A stretch of DNA of 64,000 bases, taken from positions 94,169,457 to 94,233,456 of the forward strand of contig CM039462.1 in the NCBI GenBank assembly GCA_022414725.1. The letters run 5' to 3'. The stretch is from Microglena sp. YARC (taxonomy: Eukaryota; Chlorophyta; Chlorophyceae; Chlamydomonadales; Chlamydomonadaceae). Both the position numbers and the translations under genes were made by a program. Shown here piece by piece: positions 26,115 through 35,092 of the stretch. Under the pieces are notes generated by a model. It worked only from the letters and a program-made list of their open reading frames with translations, was not told the origin of the DNA and made no database searches. Within the stretch, counting starts at the first letter, position 1; each line of letters starts with the position of its first letter.

Positions 26115-26843
26115 ATGCAGTCATCGTTTCCATTACTTAAGTGTCCCCATGACATTCTTGATCGTATTGCCCTATTCTCTTCCAACCCCAAGATTGTATT
26201 AGTGTGTACAACTCTGAGCAACAGATTTTCAGGATTGCTCCTTACCGGACTGATCAAACCACCACAGCGAGTTGGAGAGATGATGGCGAAAGGGGGACGC
26301 GCCGACCTACTAGCAGTATGCTTGGTGTCCAATCCTCTTGTACATGTTAAGGGGGTACAATTGAGGGCGAACCAAAATGAAAACAAGCTTCTCCATGTGG
26401 CTGCCAAGGCAGGTCACGCAGATGTCTGCAAGCTGTTGATGGATCCAGAGGTGGCTGGACTTGAGTTCAGGGCCCAGGCGAACTCTAGCGACAGCTGGGC
26501 CTTGTGGGCGGCTGCCAAGGAAGGTCACTCAGATGTCTGCAAGCTGCTGATGGATCCAGAGGTGGCTGGAATTGAGTACAGGGCACGGGCGAACTCTAGC
26601 GACAGCAGGCCCTTGTGGCAGGCTGCCTATGAAGGTCACGCAGATGTCTGCAAGATGCTTATGGATCCAGAGGTGGCTGGAATTGAGTACAGGGCCCGGG
26701 CGAATGCTAGCGCCAGCAGGGCCTTGGGGGTGGCTTCATATGCAGGTCACGCAGATATCTGCAATATGCTTATGGATCCAGAGGTGGCTGGAATTGAGTA
26801 CAGGGCCCGGGCGAATGCTATAGCCAGCTGGGCCTTGTGGTGA
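26115..26843 (+). CDS. F-box/ankyrin-repeat protein E, N-terminal part of a broken gene
   Basis: F-box-like CPHDILDRIALFSSNPK, linker and about four ankyrin units. The frame ends at 26843 within the sequence TTGTGGTGAGG, where the intact copies have TTGTGTGAGG or TTGCGTGAGG. One inserted base therefore creates the stop. This copy has the most divergent N-terminus of the cluster. Confidence 0.6.
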   Translation: MQSSFPLLKCPHDILDRIALFSSNPKIVLVCTTLSNRFSGLLLTGLIKPPQRVGEMMAKGGRADLLAVCLVSNPLVHVKGVQLRANQNENKLLHVAAKAGHADVCKLLMDPEVAGLEFRAQANSSDSWALWAAAKEGHSDVCKLLMDPEVAGIEYRARANSSDSRPLWQAAYEGHADVCKMLMDPEVAGIEYRARANASASRALGVASYAGHADICNMLMDPEVAGIEYRARANAIASWALW

Positions 26844-27277
26844 GGCCGCTACGGAAGGTCACGCAGATGTATGCAAGGTGCTTATGGATTCAGCGGTGGC
26901 TGGAATTGAGTTCAGGGCCAGGGCGAACTATAACGACAGCTGGGCATTGTGGATGGCTATCAAGGAAGGTCACGCAGATGTATGCAAGGTGCTGATGGAT
27001 CCAGCGGTGGCTGGACCCAAGTACAGGGCCAGGGTGAAGTCTGTCAACAGCTGGGTATTGCTTGAGGCTGCGAAGGCTGGTTATTGAGTACAGGGGCATT
27101 GTGAATCTTGACAGTAGCTGGGTATTGGCCCGGGAGAACTCTACGCACAGCTGGGCATTGTGTGAGACTACGAAGGCTGGTTACGCCTATGTCTGCACGC
27201 TTTTGATGGATCCAGAGGCGGCTGGCCCCGAGTACAGACTGAGACACAAACATTGTAATGTGACTCGACCAATGTGA
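26844..27277 (+). pseudogene. F-box/ankyrin-repeat gene E, broken 3' part
   Basis: Ankyrin units continue in another frame (26878-27087) and, after a second break near 27085, in a third frame to about 27277. The last unit has the GPEYR end typical of the family C-terminus. The gene is non-functional unless the breaks are assembly errors. Confidence 0.7.
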
Positions 27278-27445
27278 GTAGGGAGGAGTGTATAGGAGCT
27301 CCCACCCCCTTGAAGCTGCAAGTGTTTTGACCTTCTTGGAGTGGTGAAACGCCACGTTGTCAAGTATAATGACTTTGCCTTTTCAGGCTACTTTGAAGAT
27401 GTAACTTCTGTGTCTTTACAGTCCTTGAATGTTTTGTGTCAATCT

Positions 27446-27604
27446 AATGGGCGTTCCTGCCTCCCGGCCGATTTTGACTGGTTGCGAAACATGGTATGGA
27501 GCGTAATTGTGATTCCTTGGTGCTGATGCCTCAAGCTATCGAGTCGTTTAGGAGGCTCTAAATTCTGATTATAAATTTAAAAAATCAGCCGGGAGGTAGG
27601 AATT
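27446..27604 (+). mobile_element. Family A MITE, 159 bp, ATCT target-site duplication
   Basis: The left end AATGGGCGTTCCTGC starts at 27446. The right end is shortened (GGGAGGTAGGAATT). ATCT flanks both sides (27442-27445 and 27605-27608). The uninterrupted target (TCAATCTCCTGAA) is seen at 21753-21765, so this insertion too has an empty-site paralogue in the window. Confidence 0.88.
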
Positions 27605-27692
27605 ATCTCCTGAATTGACAAGATCGGTTACAAAACTTGATGAAACTTAAATCCCTTCATGTAAGAAAGAAAGACAATTTGAGCCTGTACAT

Positions 27693-27862
27693 TTGTTCCT
27701 GCCTCCACGAGGGATTTTGACTGGTTTCGGAGCCTGGTCTGGTCGGAATCGCAATTCCGCAGAGAGCTAAATCTCTGGTTGGCGAGTGAGTGAGTCGTTC
27801 GTACGGCTCTAACTTCTGCTTTGAAAATTCAAAAAAATCGCAGGGAGGCAGGAAAACCCATT
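27693..27862 (+). mobile_element. Family B MITE, 170 bp
   Basis: It runs from TTGTTCCTGCCTCC to GGCAGGAAAACCCATT. The inner parts GACTGGTTTCGGAGCC and GAGTGAGTGAGTCGTTCG are shared with the 170-bp copy at 30094. The right arm is nearly the Family A right arm; the left arm is diverged. No clear target duplication. Confidence 0.7.
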
Positions 27863-28015
27863 CTGTCCTGCTTGCAGATACCGCCAGACAAGTGCCGCTT
27901 GTCGCTTGCATTCCAGGAAAGTTCCGAATGCTGCTTTCAGATACCTCCAGACAAGTGCCGCTTACAGCTTAACGCTTGCAAATACCGCCAGGATAGTGCC
28001 GCTTGCATGCCAGGC

Positions 28016-28145
28016 AAGTTCAAGCAAGGGTTTATAGGGTGTATAGGGTTTATAGGGTGTATAGGGTTTATAGGGTGTATAGGGTTTATCCCAACTCAGT
28101 ATTTATTTATACCATCCTTCGCGTTTGCATGCATTTACATCGAAC
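28016..28145 (+). promoter_or_regulatory. Conserved upstream block of F-box/ankyrin genes (copy 6), expanded 9-mer array
   Basis: Seven tandem 9-bp units alternating GGGTTTATA and GGGTGTATA (about 28027-28089) stand where the other copies have two or three. The AT-rich core CAGTATTTATTTATACC and TTTGCATGCAT follow, before the ATG at 28146. Copy-number difference between paralogues suggests the 9-mers are slippage-prone. Confidence 0.6.
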
Positions 28146-30194
28146 ATGCAGTCGCACACGCGATCATCGTTTCCATTCCTAACGTTTCCCCATGACATTC
28201 TTGATCGTATTGCACTATTCTCTTCCAACCCCAAGATTGTATTAGTGTGTAAAACTCTGCACAAACAATTTTCGGGATGGCCCCTTACCGGATTGATCCA
28301 ACCACCGCAGCGAGTTGGAGAGATGATGGCGAAAGGGGGGCGCGCCGACCTTCTAGAAGTATGCTTGGTGTCCAATCCTCTTGTACAGGTTAAGGGCGTA
28401 CAATTGAGAGCGAACCAAAATGAAAACAAGCTTCTCTATGTGGCTGCCAAGGCCGGTCACGCCGATGTCTGCAAGCTGCTTATGGATCCAGAGGCAGCTG
28501 GACTTGAGTTCAGGGCCCGGGCGAACTCTAGCTACAGCTGTGCCTTGTTTGCGGCTGCCAATGAAGGCCACTCAGATGTCTGCAAGCTGCTGATGGATCC
28601 AGAGGTGGCTGGAATTGAGTTCAGGGCCAGGGCGAACACCAGCGACAGCAGTGCCTTGTGGGCGGCTGCCAAGGACGGTCTCGCAGATTTATGCAAGCTG
28701 ATGATGGATCCAGAGGTGGCTGGACTTGAGTTCAGAGCCCGGGCGAATTCTAGGGACAGCATGGCATTGTGGGCGGCTGCAAAAGAAGGTCACGCAGATG
28801 TCTGCAAGCTGCTGATGGATCCAGAGGTGGCTGGAATTGAGTTCAGGGCCCGGGCGAACTCTAGAGACAGCAGGGCCTTGTGGGTGGCTGCACAGGAAGG
28901 TCACGCAGATGTCTGCAAGCTGCTCATGGATCCAGAGGTGACTGGAATTGAGCTAAGGGCCATGGCGAACTCTAGAGACAGCTGGGTATTGTCTCTGGCT
29001 TCCCAGGAAGGTCACGCAGATGTCTGCAAGCTGCTCATGGATCCAGAGGTGGCTGGAATTGAGTTCAGAGCCCTGGCAAACTCTAAGTATAGCTGGGCAT
29101 TGTGGGAGGCTTCGAAGGCTGGTCACGCAGATGTCTGCTTGCTTTTGATGGATCCAGCGGTGGCTGGAATTGAGTTCAGGGCCCTGGCGAACTCTTTCGA
29201 CAGCTTGGCATTGCGTGAGGCTGCCAATGCAGGTCACGCAGATGTCTGCAAGCTGCTCATGGATCCAGAGGTGGCTGGACTTGAGTATAGGGCCCTGGCG
29301 AACGCTAGAGACAGCTTGGCCTTGCGTGAGGCTGCCAATGCAGGTCACGCAGATGTCTGCAAGCTGCTGATGGATCCAGAGGTGGCTGGACTTGAGTTCA
29401 GGGCCCGGGCGAACTTTAGCGACAGCAGGGCCTTGTGTGAGGCTGCCAATGAAGGTCACGCAGATGTCTGTAAGCTGCTCATGGATCCAGAGGTGGCTGG
29501 AATTGAGTTCAGGGCCCGGGCAAACTCTAGAGACAGCTGGGCATTGTGGGCGGCTGCCAATGCAGGTCACGCAGATGTCTGCAAGATGCTGATGGATCCA
29601 GAGGTGGCTGGAATTGAGTTCAGGGCCCGGGCGAACTCTCTCAACAGCTTGGCATTGCGTGAGGCTGCCAATGAAGGTCACGCAGATGTCTGCAAGCTGC
29701 TCATGGATCCAGAGGTGGCTGGCCCCGAGTACAGGGCCCGGGCGAACTCTAACGACAGCTTGGCATTGCGTGAGGCTGCCAATGCAGGTCACGCAGATGT
29801 CTGCAAGCTGCTCATGGATCCAGAGGTGGCTGGCCCCGAGTACAGGGCCAGGGCGAACTCTAGTGACAGCAGGGCCTTGTGGGCGGCTGCCATGGCTGGT
29901 CACGCAGATGTCTGCAAGCTGCTGATGGATCCAGAGGTGGCTGGACTTGAGTTCAGGGCCAGGGCGAACTCTTGCGAAAGCATGGCATTGTGGGAGGATA
30001 CCAATGCAGGTCACGCAGATGTATGCAAGCTGCTTATGGATCCAGAGGTGGCTGGAGTGGAGTACAGGGGCTGTGGCGCACTCTACCAGTACTTTGTTCC
30101 TGCCACCCGGAAGGATTTTGACTGGTTTCGGAGCCTGGTCTGGTCGGAATCGCAATTCCGCGGAGAGCTAAATCTCTGGTTGGAGAGTGAGTGA
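28146..30194 (+). CDS. F-box/ankyrin-repeat protein F, fifteen repeats, transposon-derived C-terminus
   Basis: This is the longest member, about 680 residues from the ATG at 28146. It has the F-box-like segment, the linker, then fifteen 37-residue ankyrin units. The last unit breaks off at about 30070. The final 30 or so codons (PATRKDFDWFRSLVW and on) are encoded by the left half of a Family B element (30094-30263), and the stop at 30192 lies in the transposon. Early units closely match those of gene C, which indicates gene duplication or conversion between them. Confidence 0.8.
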   Translation: MQSHTRSSFPFLTFPHDILDRIALFSSNPKIVLVCKTLHKQFSGWPLTGLIQPPQRVGEMMAKGGRADLLEVCLVSNPLVQVKGVQLRANQNENKLLYVAAKAGHADVCKLLMDPEAAGLEFRARANSSYSCALFAAANEGHSDVCKLLMDPEVAGIEFRARANTSDSSALWAAAKDGLADLCKLMMDPEVAGLEFRARANSRDSMALWAAAKEGHADVCKLLMDPEVAGIEFRARANSRDSRALWVAAQEGHADVCKLLMDPEVTGIELRAMANSRDSWVLSLASQEGHADVCKLLMDPEVAGIEFRALANSKYSWALWEASKAGHADVCLLLMDPAVAGIEFRALANSFDSLALREAANAGHADVCKLLMDPEVAGLEYRALANARDSLALREAANAGHADVCKLLMDPEVAGLEFRARANFSDSRALCEAANEGHADVCKLLMDPEVAGIEFRARANSRDSWALWAAANAGHADVCKMLMDPEVAGIEFRARANSLNSLALREAANEGHADVCKLLMDPEVAGPEYRARANSNDSLALREAANAGHADVCKLLMDPEVAGPEYRARANSSDSRALWAAAMAGHADVCKLLMDPEVAGLEFRARANSCESMALWEDTNAGHADVCKLLMDPEVAGVEYRGCGALYQYFVPATRKDFDWFRSLVWSESQFRGELNLWLESE

Positions 30195-30263
30195 GTCGTT
30201 CGTACTGCTCTAACTTCTGCTTGGAAAATTCAAAAAAATCGCCGGGAGGCAGGAACGCCCATT
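30094..30263 (+). mobile_element. Family B MITE, 170 bp, providing the end of gene F
   Basis: Same length and layout as the copy at 27693, with a right arm identical in type to Family A (GGGAGGCAGGAACGCCCATT). It is inserted in the last ankyrin unit of gene F and supplies its last codons and stop. The RPB3/RPB11-like gene begins about 100 bp beyond it. Confidence 0.75.
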
Positions 30264-30366
30264 GTTCCCTTGGAGATTGTTTCGATTTGGTTTTTGAAAC
30301 CGAGTATAAATGTTTTCTTCGATGATGTAGATATTGTTGTGTATTATTCCTGTCGTAGCTTTAGAA

Positions 30367-31548
30367 ATGTCGATTCGTGTAGGAGACGTTCTGGCTCCTG
30401 TGATCCCTTCACCCTCAGTCGGTACGGATCACTTCATACCTGGTAACATCGGAGGGTCCTTCTCAGTTTCTGGCGTCGACTTGTGCATCGTGAATTCGTT
30501 GCGTCGTGCGATCATCGCTTGTGTGGAGACCGCGGCGTTCGACACTGTGGTTCCTCCTGGGGGCGGTGGTGGTGGTGTGCGCGTACTTGAGAACACGTCC
30601 GTGATGCACAACGAGATGTTGGCTCTCCGTGTGTCGCTTGTGCCTTTGTGTCTGACTCCCAACGAGTTGGAGAACTTCGCCCCTGGCGACTACCAATGCA
30701 CCTTGGCCGTGCGGAACAACGGGAATGAGGTGTTTGATGTGGTGAGCGGAGACTTTGTAGTTCGTGACGCGTCAGGAGTCTCGTTCCAGACGGAGCGTTT
30801 GAAGCGTCTGTTCCCTGTCGACCAGCGGTCGGGTGACAGTGTGTTACTTACTGTCTTGCGTCCCAACATCATGTGTGGCGGCGTCGGTGAGGCTGTGAAC
30901 ATCACGGCGACTGCGAGGCTTGGCTCCGGTCTGGAGCATGCGAGATATTCTCCAGTCTGCTCTTGCTATTTTCGTTACAAGGAGCCTGTTTTGGACGACG
31001 ATTCGGTTCCCGACAAGTTCGATTTTTTCGTTGAGAGCGTGAACCCGAGCCTGTCCCCTTACTACCTCGTTTTTCTAGGGTTCCGCTTCCTTGTCCGATC
31101 CATCATTGATCTCTCGGAAGACGTCCGTTCCGAGCGCGTCTCGTTTGAGGACTCGACTGTCCCGGGTGGACCGAGGAGCATTCTTTTTCCTGGTTTGGAC
31201 CATACCTTGGGAAATTTAATACATGGGCTCGCGTATGACCTTTGGATTCGGCGCGGTGGCAAGTCCCGTGTGAGTTTCGTAGGCTACTTCAAGCGGCACC
31301 CTCTTGTGGACGACATAACATTTAAGATGCAGCTCGCGCGACAGGACGAAGTCCCTGAGGCATACTCGGATGTCTTATTGGAGGGGCTGTTGTATGTTCG
31401 GGAGCACCTGGAATCTCTGACTCTCGAGTGGATTCGTTTCTGTGGGCTCAAGGGCATGGGTTTGGTTGCCATTGAGATGTTCCTCACACGTTCTTACGCT
31501 GCTACAGTCGGCGGTGTGTCCTACAGTCAGCGGAACAGAAAATACTAA
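30367..31548 (+). CDS. Fused RPB3/RPB11-like RNA polymerase subunit
   Basis: From the ATG at 30367 the product has 393 residues. The N-terminal half is RPB3-like: VDLCIVNSLRRAIIACVET (about residues 38-56) is the alpha/D motif, and ENTSVMHNEMLALRVSLVPL (about 77-96) the conserved loop. The C-terminal part is RPB11/L-like: FPGLDHTLGNLIHGLAYD (about 277-294) and VSFVGYFKRHPLVDDITF. Such fusions are known from several nucleocytovirus families, and the unit forms the polymerase assembly platform with RPB2. The last codons (YSQRNRKY) match a Family C transposon end. Partial copies of both gene ends occur nearby (24197-24310 and 31587-31828). Confidence 0.85.
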   Translation: MSIRVGDVLAPVIPSPSVGTDHFIPGNIGGSFSVSGVDLCIVNSLRRAIIACVETAAFDTVVPPGGGGGGVRVLENTSVMHNEMLALRVSLVPLCLTPNELENFAPGDYQCTLAVRNNGNEVFDVVSGDFVVRDASGVSFQTERLKRLFPVDQRSGDSVLLTVLRPNIMCGGVGEAVNITATARLGSGLEHARYSPVCSCYFRYKEPVLDDDSVPDKFDFFVESVNPSLSPYYLVFLGFRFLVRSIIDLSEDVRSERVSFEDSTVPGGPRSILFPGLDHTLGNLIHGLAYDLWIRRGGKSRVSFVGYFKRHPLVDDITFKMQLARQDEVPEAYSDVLLEGLLYVREHLESLTLEWIRFCGLKGMGLVAIEMFLTRSYAATVGGVSYSQRNRKY

Positions 31549-31586
31549 ATAGTGCCCATTGTAAAAGATATCTAGACAAAGATTAG

Positions 31587-31828
31587 TAAATGTGCGGGAG
31601 CACATGGATTATCTGACTCTCGAGTGGATTCGTTTCTGTGGGCTTAAATGTTTGGTGGCCATTGAGATGATGTTCCTCGCACGTTCTTACGATGCTACAG
31701 TCAGTGGAACAGAAAATACTAAATAGTGCCCATTGTAAAAGATATGTAGAAAAAGTTTCGTATGTGTGCGGGAGCAACTGGAATATCTGACTCTCGAGTG
31801 GATTCGTTTCTGTGGGCTCAAGGGTACA
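31587..31828 (+). repeat. Two partial tandem copies of the RPB3/RPB11 gene tail
   Basis: 31592-31745 repeats the segment around 31400-31570, including GACTCTCGAGTGGATTCG and the following transposon-like end, with short internal deletions. A second, shorter copy is at 31763-31828. Neither has a usable frame. Confidence 0.85.
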
Positions 31829-31844
31829 GTCGGAGACGCAATTT

Positions 31845-32040
31845 GTGGGACGCCCTACCGCACGATGTTAGCCATCAGTTTGACTTTTCAAGGTACTTTG
31901 AACATGTAAATTCAGTCTCTTCAGATGCCTTGAATTTTTGTGTCAATCACATGAAGACAGTATCTGTATTGACAAGATCGGTTACAAATCTTGAATTGGT
32001 CAACTGTTCAGAATCCCCAAAATAGAAGGTGTCCCAATAT
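31845..32040 (+). repeat. Dispersed repeat with remnant coding look
   Basis: The stretch starting GACGCCCTACCGCACGATG reads openly as a leucine/serine-rich peptide of about 58 residues. Its parts recur near 8481, 21541-21800, 24000 and 27361-27440. It is probably a shattered member of a gene family whose intact copy lies outside the window. Confidence 0.5.
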
Positions 32041-32221
32041 CAAATGTCCATAGCTGTATTGGGTTTGGTGGTCGACACAATCTACACATCGATCGCATGA
32101 TGCAAGCACACCTCAGTCGACGACAGACAAAGATGGCAGAAAACGTGGGAGTTCGCAAGACGTCGTCGTCTTCCGCAGATCATTCATTGCCTGTATCTGT
32201 TTTCAGGGGATATCATTCAAA

Positions 32222-33271
32222 TTATACAGTTAAACACGTTTCGAGATTGGCAGCATATCTGAATGAATCATTTGTTGATACGTTATACACAGCGACCGTG
32301 CTACCGCATGGTAACTTTGCTTCATTTGTAAAATACGAACTTTGTAACATCTCTCTGAACCGATTATAACTAATACCGTACACCCAAGACCCATAGTATA
32401 CAGCAGTGGATGATACCAATTGTACTTTACAAGTATTTTGTATCATGTTTTCGCGATTTAGTAAGTTGATATATGCTGGACAAAGAGTATCATTTACGTA
32501 AGTTACTGCAATTTCGTAAGGAGATGGAATTTTTGAAAAAGGGTAACGGGTTGTCACCTTTATATACTCATTAGTTTGTATGGGTGATGGAGATTGAGAC
32601 ATTGGTAGTCGCGGTTGTGGTCTAGGAGATGGTGATTGTTGTGGTCGAGGATATGGTGATGGCGATTTTTGTGGTGAATGTTGCGGTCGAGGAGATGGTG
32701 ATGGTGAACTAGGTAGGTTGCAGTTCTCAAGAATGGGAGATTTATAATTTCCTGTCAGTACATTATTTTGAAATTCTGCAACACTGTTTTGATTTCCACG
32801 AACGTAGTATTGCATACACACAAGAATATTGTTGTTAGATTCTGAATACGAAATACCGATACCGATTTCTGTGGTAGCTTTCCAAACTAATTGTGTAAAA
32901 TGACCAGTAGATGGAGAAAAACGGGGCGTATTGAAATCGTAGAAGTCAACTTCATCGTACCACAAACTTACCGACCTGGTATAATAATGCGTTAAATTTA
33001 TGGTATTTAAAGCTGAAAACGAAAACAAACCAAGGTTCTCTCCATATCGACCTGAATCGCTATGTTCGAACTTATTTTCTTGCGCAAGGTAATCGGACCA
33101 TGTTTGTGCGGATATTGAAATTGCTGGATTAAATGAAACTGGTGGAGAGCAGTGAATTCTTCTATAATCGTTTACTTGGTCGAGAATGCTTTGTTCATTT
33201 AATGGTAATATTATGCTTGTGCATGAGCCAACTAGTCCAAGTATTATCGTTAACAAATATGGTATGTTCAT
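32222..33271 (-). CDS. Secreted CAP/PR-1-like protein with proline-rich linker
   Basis: The 349-residue product begins with a clear signal peptide (about residues 1-19). A CAP (SCP/PR-1) domain follows, about residues 25-185. It includes HSDSGRYGENLG, GHFTQLVWK (the CAP signature around residue 123) and CMQYY. Then comes a Ser-Pro-Gln-Arg linker (about 188-230) and a C-terminal domain with several cysteines and N-glycosylation sequons. CAP proteins are secreted eukaryotic or bacterial proteins that bind sterols or act at cell surfaces. The gene is more AT-rich than its neighbours, which suggests recent host origin. Role in infection unknown. Confidence 0.85.
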   Translation of the reverse strand: MNIPYLLTIILGLVGSCTSIILPLNEQSILDQVNDYRRIHCSPPVSFNPAISISAQTWSDYLAQENKFEHSDSGRYGENLGLFSFSALNTINLTHYYTRSVSLWYDEVDFYDFNTPRFSPSTGHFTQLVWKATTEIGIGISYSESNNNILVCMQYYVRGNQNSVAEFQNNVLTGNYKSPILENCNLPSSPSPSPRPQHSPQKSPSPYPRPQQSPSPRPQPRLPMSQSPSPIQTNEYIKVTTRYPFSKIPSPYEIAVTYVNDTLCPAYINLLNRENMIQNTCKVQLVSSTAVYYGSWVYGISYNRFREMLQSSYFTNEAKLPCGSTVAVYNVSTNDSFRYAANLETCLTV

Positions 33272-33432
33272 GACTTGAATATATTATATGTGAGATTTTA
33301 AACGCAACATGCCCAAAATGCCAAACAAATAAGTGTTGTTTTTGTTTTTCTTGTAAAACCAATAAACACAGAAGTTTTTCGTGGAGGCGTGTCACGATGC
33401 GTCTACTCCACCATTAATAATATTATGCATTG

Positions 33433-34448
33433 ATGATATTCTTATTAATGATTTCAGAGGAAATAAATAAACACATCTCGAGACGAGTCAAATGTATGGA
33501 ACACAAGTGGGATTGGGGTTTATTGAGTCGTAACTCATCTTTAACGTGGGACATTATCGAAAGCAACCCCAACAAACCATGGAATTGGTACTGGATCAGC
33601 GCAAACCCTTGCATCAAATGGGAGATTGTCATTTACAAACCCCAACATCCACGTGAACTGGTTTGGAATGAGCTTAAACGCCCAACATCACGTGGGATAT
33701 TATACAAGACAACCCCGACAACCATGGGATTGGCGTGTAAATGACGCTCAAACCCTAGCATCACATGGGACATTATACAAGACAACCCAGACAAAAAATG
33801 GGCCTGGTATGAGTTGAGCGCAAACCCCAACATCACATGGGAGATTATACAAGCCAATCCAGACAAACCATGGGATTGGTTATTTATTAGCAAAAACACC
33901 CCAACATCACGTGTGATATTATACAATCCAACCCTGACAAACCATGGGATTGGTTTTATATTAGCAAAAACCCTTGCATCAAATGGGATTTTGTACGAGA
34001 TAATCCCAGCAAACCATGGAATTGGTTTTATATTAGCAGCAACCCTTGCATCACATGGGATATTGTCGATGCAAACCCCGACAAACCATGGGTTTGGTGT
34101 GTAATGATCTCAAACCCCAACATCACATGGGAGATTATACAAGCCAATCCAGACAAACCATGGGATTGGTATTATATTAGCAAAAACCCCAACATCACAT
34201 GGGAGATTATACAAGACAACCCTAATAAACATTGGAGCTGGCGTAGATTGAGCTTAAACCCCAATATGTTGCAGTTATCTAACCAAGACATTTGTGATAT
34301 CATACGTAGATTTAGAGCAGCAAGAACCATACAAAAAATATGGCGACATGTCAATACAAACCCTAATTATAATGCATGTCGGCGTAGACTCTTTAGGGAA
34401 TATAACGAAAATATAACATGGAACACGCATGGAGCTGGGGTGGATTGA
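33433..34448 (+). pseudogene. NPNITW-repeat protein, broken by several frameshifts
   Basis: Repeats of about 22 residues with the pattern NPNITWEIIQ and NPDKPWDWxxIS run through all three frames (for example intact at 33814-33900 and 34104-34260). This W-rich repeat is found in proteins of several giant-virus families. The C-terminus has an IQ-like helix (AARTIQKIWRHV). At least four frame changes separate the parts. The start is probably the ATG at 33433 or 33448. With this many breaks, a decayed gene is more likely than simple sequencing error. Confidence 0.7.
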
Positions 34449-34509
34449 GCTCAAACCACATATGTTTTAGAGATTGTTTGTGTGTGACATGATTCTCTCT
34501 ATTTGGAAG

Positions 34510-34575
34510 GCATGTTACAACGCCAATTTTCTAACGGCGATGTCGATATCTGATTTTTACTGTTCCGCCGACTAA
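34510..34575 (-). mobile_element. Family C-type transposon end, inverted partner of 36380-36445
   Basis: The stretch from CGCCAATTTTCTAACGGCG to ACTGTTCCGCCGACT is an approximate reverse complement of 36382-36445. The outer ends match the Family C consensus CAGTC(A/G)GCGGAACAG. The two copies bracket 1.8 kb that contain two small genes, a Family C element and an F-box/ankyrin pseudogene. Confidence 0.65.
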
Positions 34576-34620
34576 AGACAGTATCGGTTACAAAGATTGG
34601 ATGAATTGTTTTTCTGCGGT

Positions 34621-34845
34621 TTATGACAATTTTGTTTTGTACGTCGGTGTTTTAGTTTTGCAAGTTGTTACTACAAAGAACAATTTGGTAATCGAAAAAT
34701 CGTTTTTGTATTCTATGCGTTGCAGATACATATAATTCGCGGCTCCGATGAAAATCAATGATAGAATAATTATGACTAATATATTGCTGATATCTTTTTG
34801 TATTTTTTGTAATTTATATGTATCGTCACCGCTGTTTGTCCTCAT
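34621..34845 (-). CDS. Small single-span membrane protein
   Basis: From the ATG at 34845 the product has 74 residues: a polar N-terminus (DDTYKLQKIQKD), one membrane segment (about residues 20-37) and a basic tail. The open frame extends further upstream, but those residues are not convincing. It is divergent from a 36-codon plus-strand frame at 34864. No family is recognised. Confidence 0.45.
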   Translation of the reverse strand: MRTNSGDDTYKLQKIQKDISNILVIIILSLIFIGAANYMYLQRIEYKNDFSITKLFFVVTTCKTKTPTYKTKLS

Positions 34846-34863
34846 CGGTCGTCGTACCCGGAC

Positions 34864-34974
34864 ATGTCCAAAATCAAGTACGCCAAAATACACGAAGAAA
34901 TCAAACGCATACTGCATGAAGACCACGCGGCAAAGGAAACGCACGAGATGATCATGAAGTCTCCATGTGACTGA
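34864..34974 (+). CDS. Possible micro-protein, 36 residues
   Basis: A short frame encodes a highly charged, probably helical peptide (KIHEEIKRILHEDH). It is flanked by short duplicated segments (GACTCGACAGGATCCGC occurs at 34975 and 35014). Its divergent position next to a small membrane-protein gene is suggestive, but at this length chance cannot be excluded. Confidence 0.3.
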   Translation: MSKIKYAKIHEEIKRILHEDHAAKETHEMIMKSPCD

Positions 34975-35092
34975 CTCGACAGGATCCGCAGTGACGAGAG
35001 TGGTAGCCATGTGACTCGACAGGATCCGCCGTCACGAGAGTTGTAGCCATGTGATATCAATCGTCCACAAGACGACATACCAGACCACTCTA

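Noticed and set aside
13400..30070. Regular direct repeats that could suggest a CRISPR-like array
   Set aside because: Units are 111 bp, contiguous and coding, without unique spacers.
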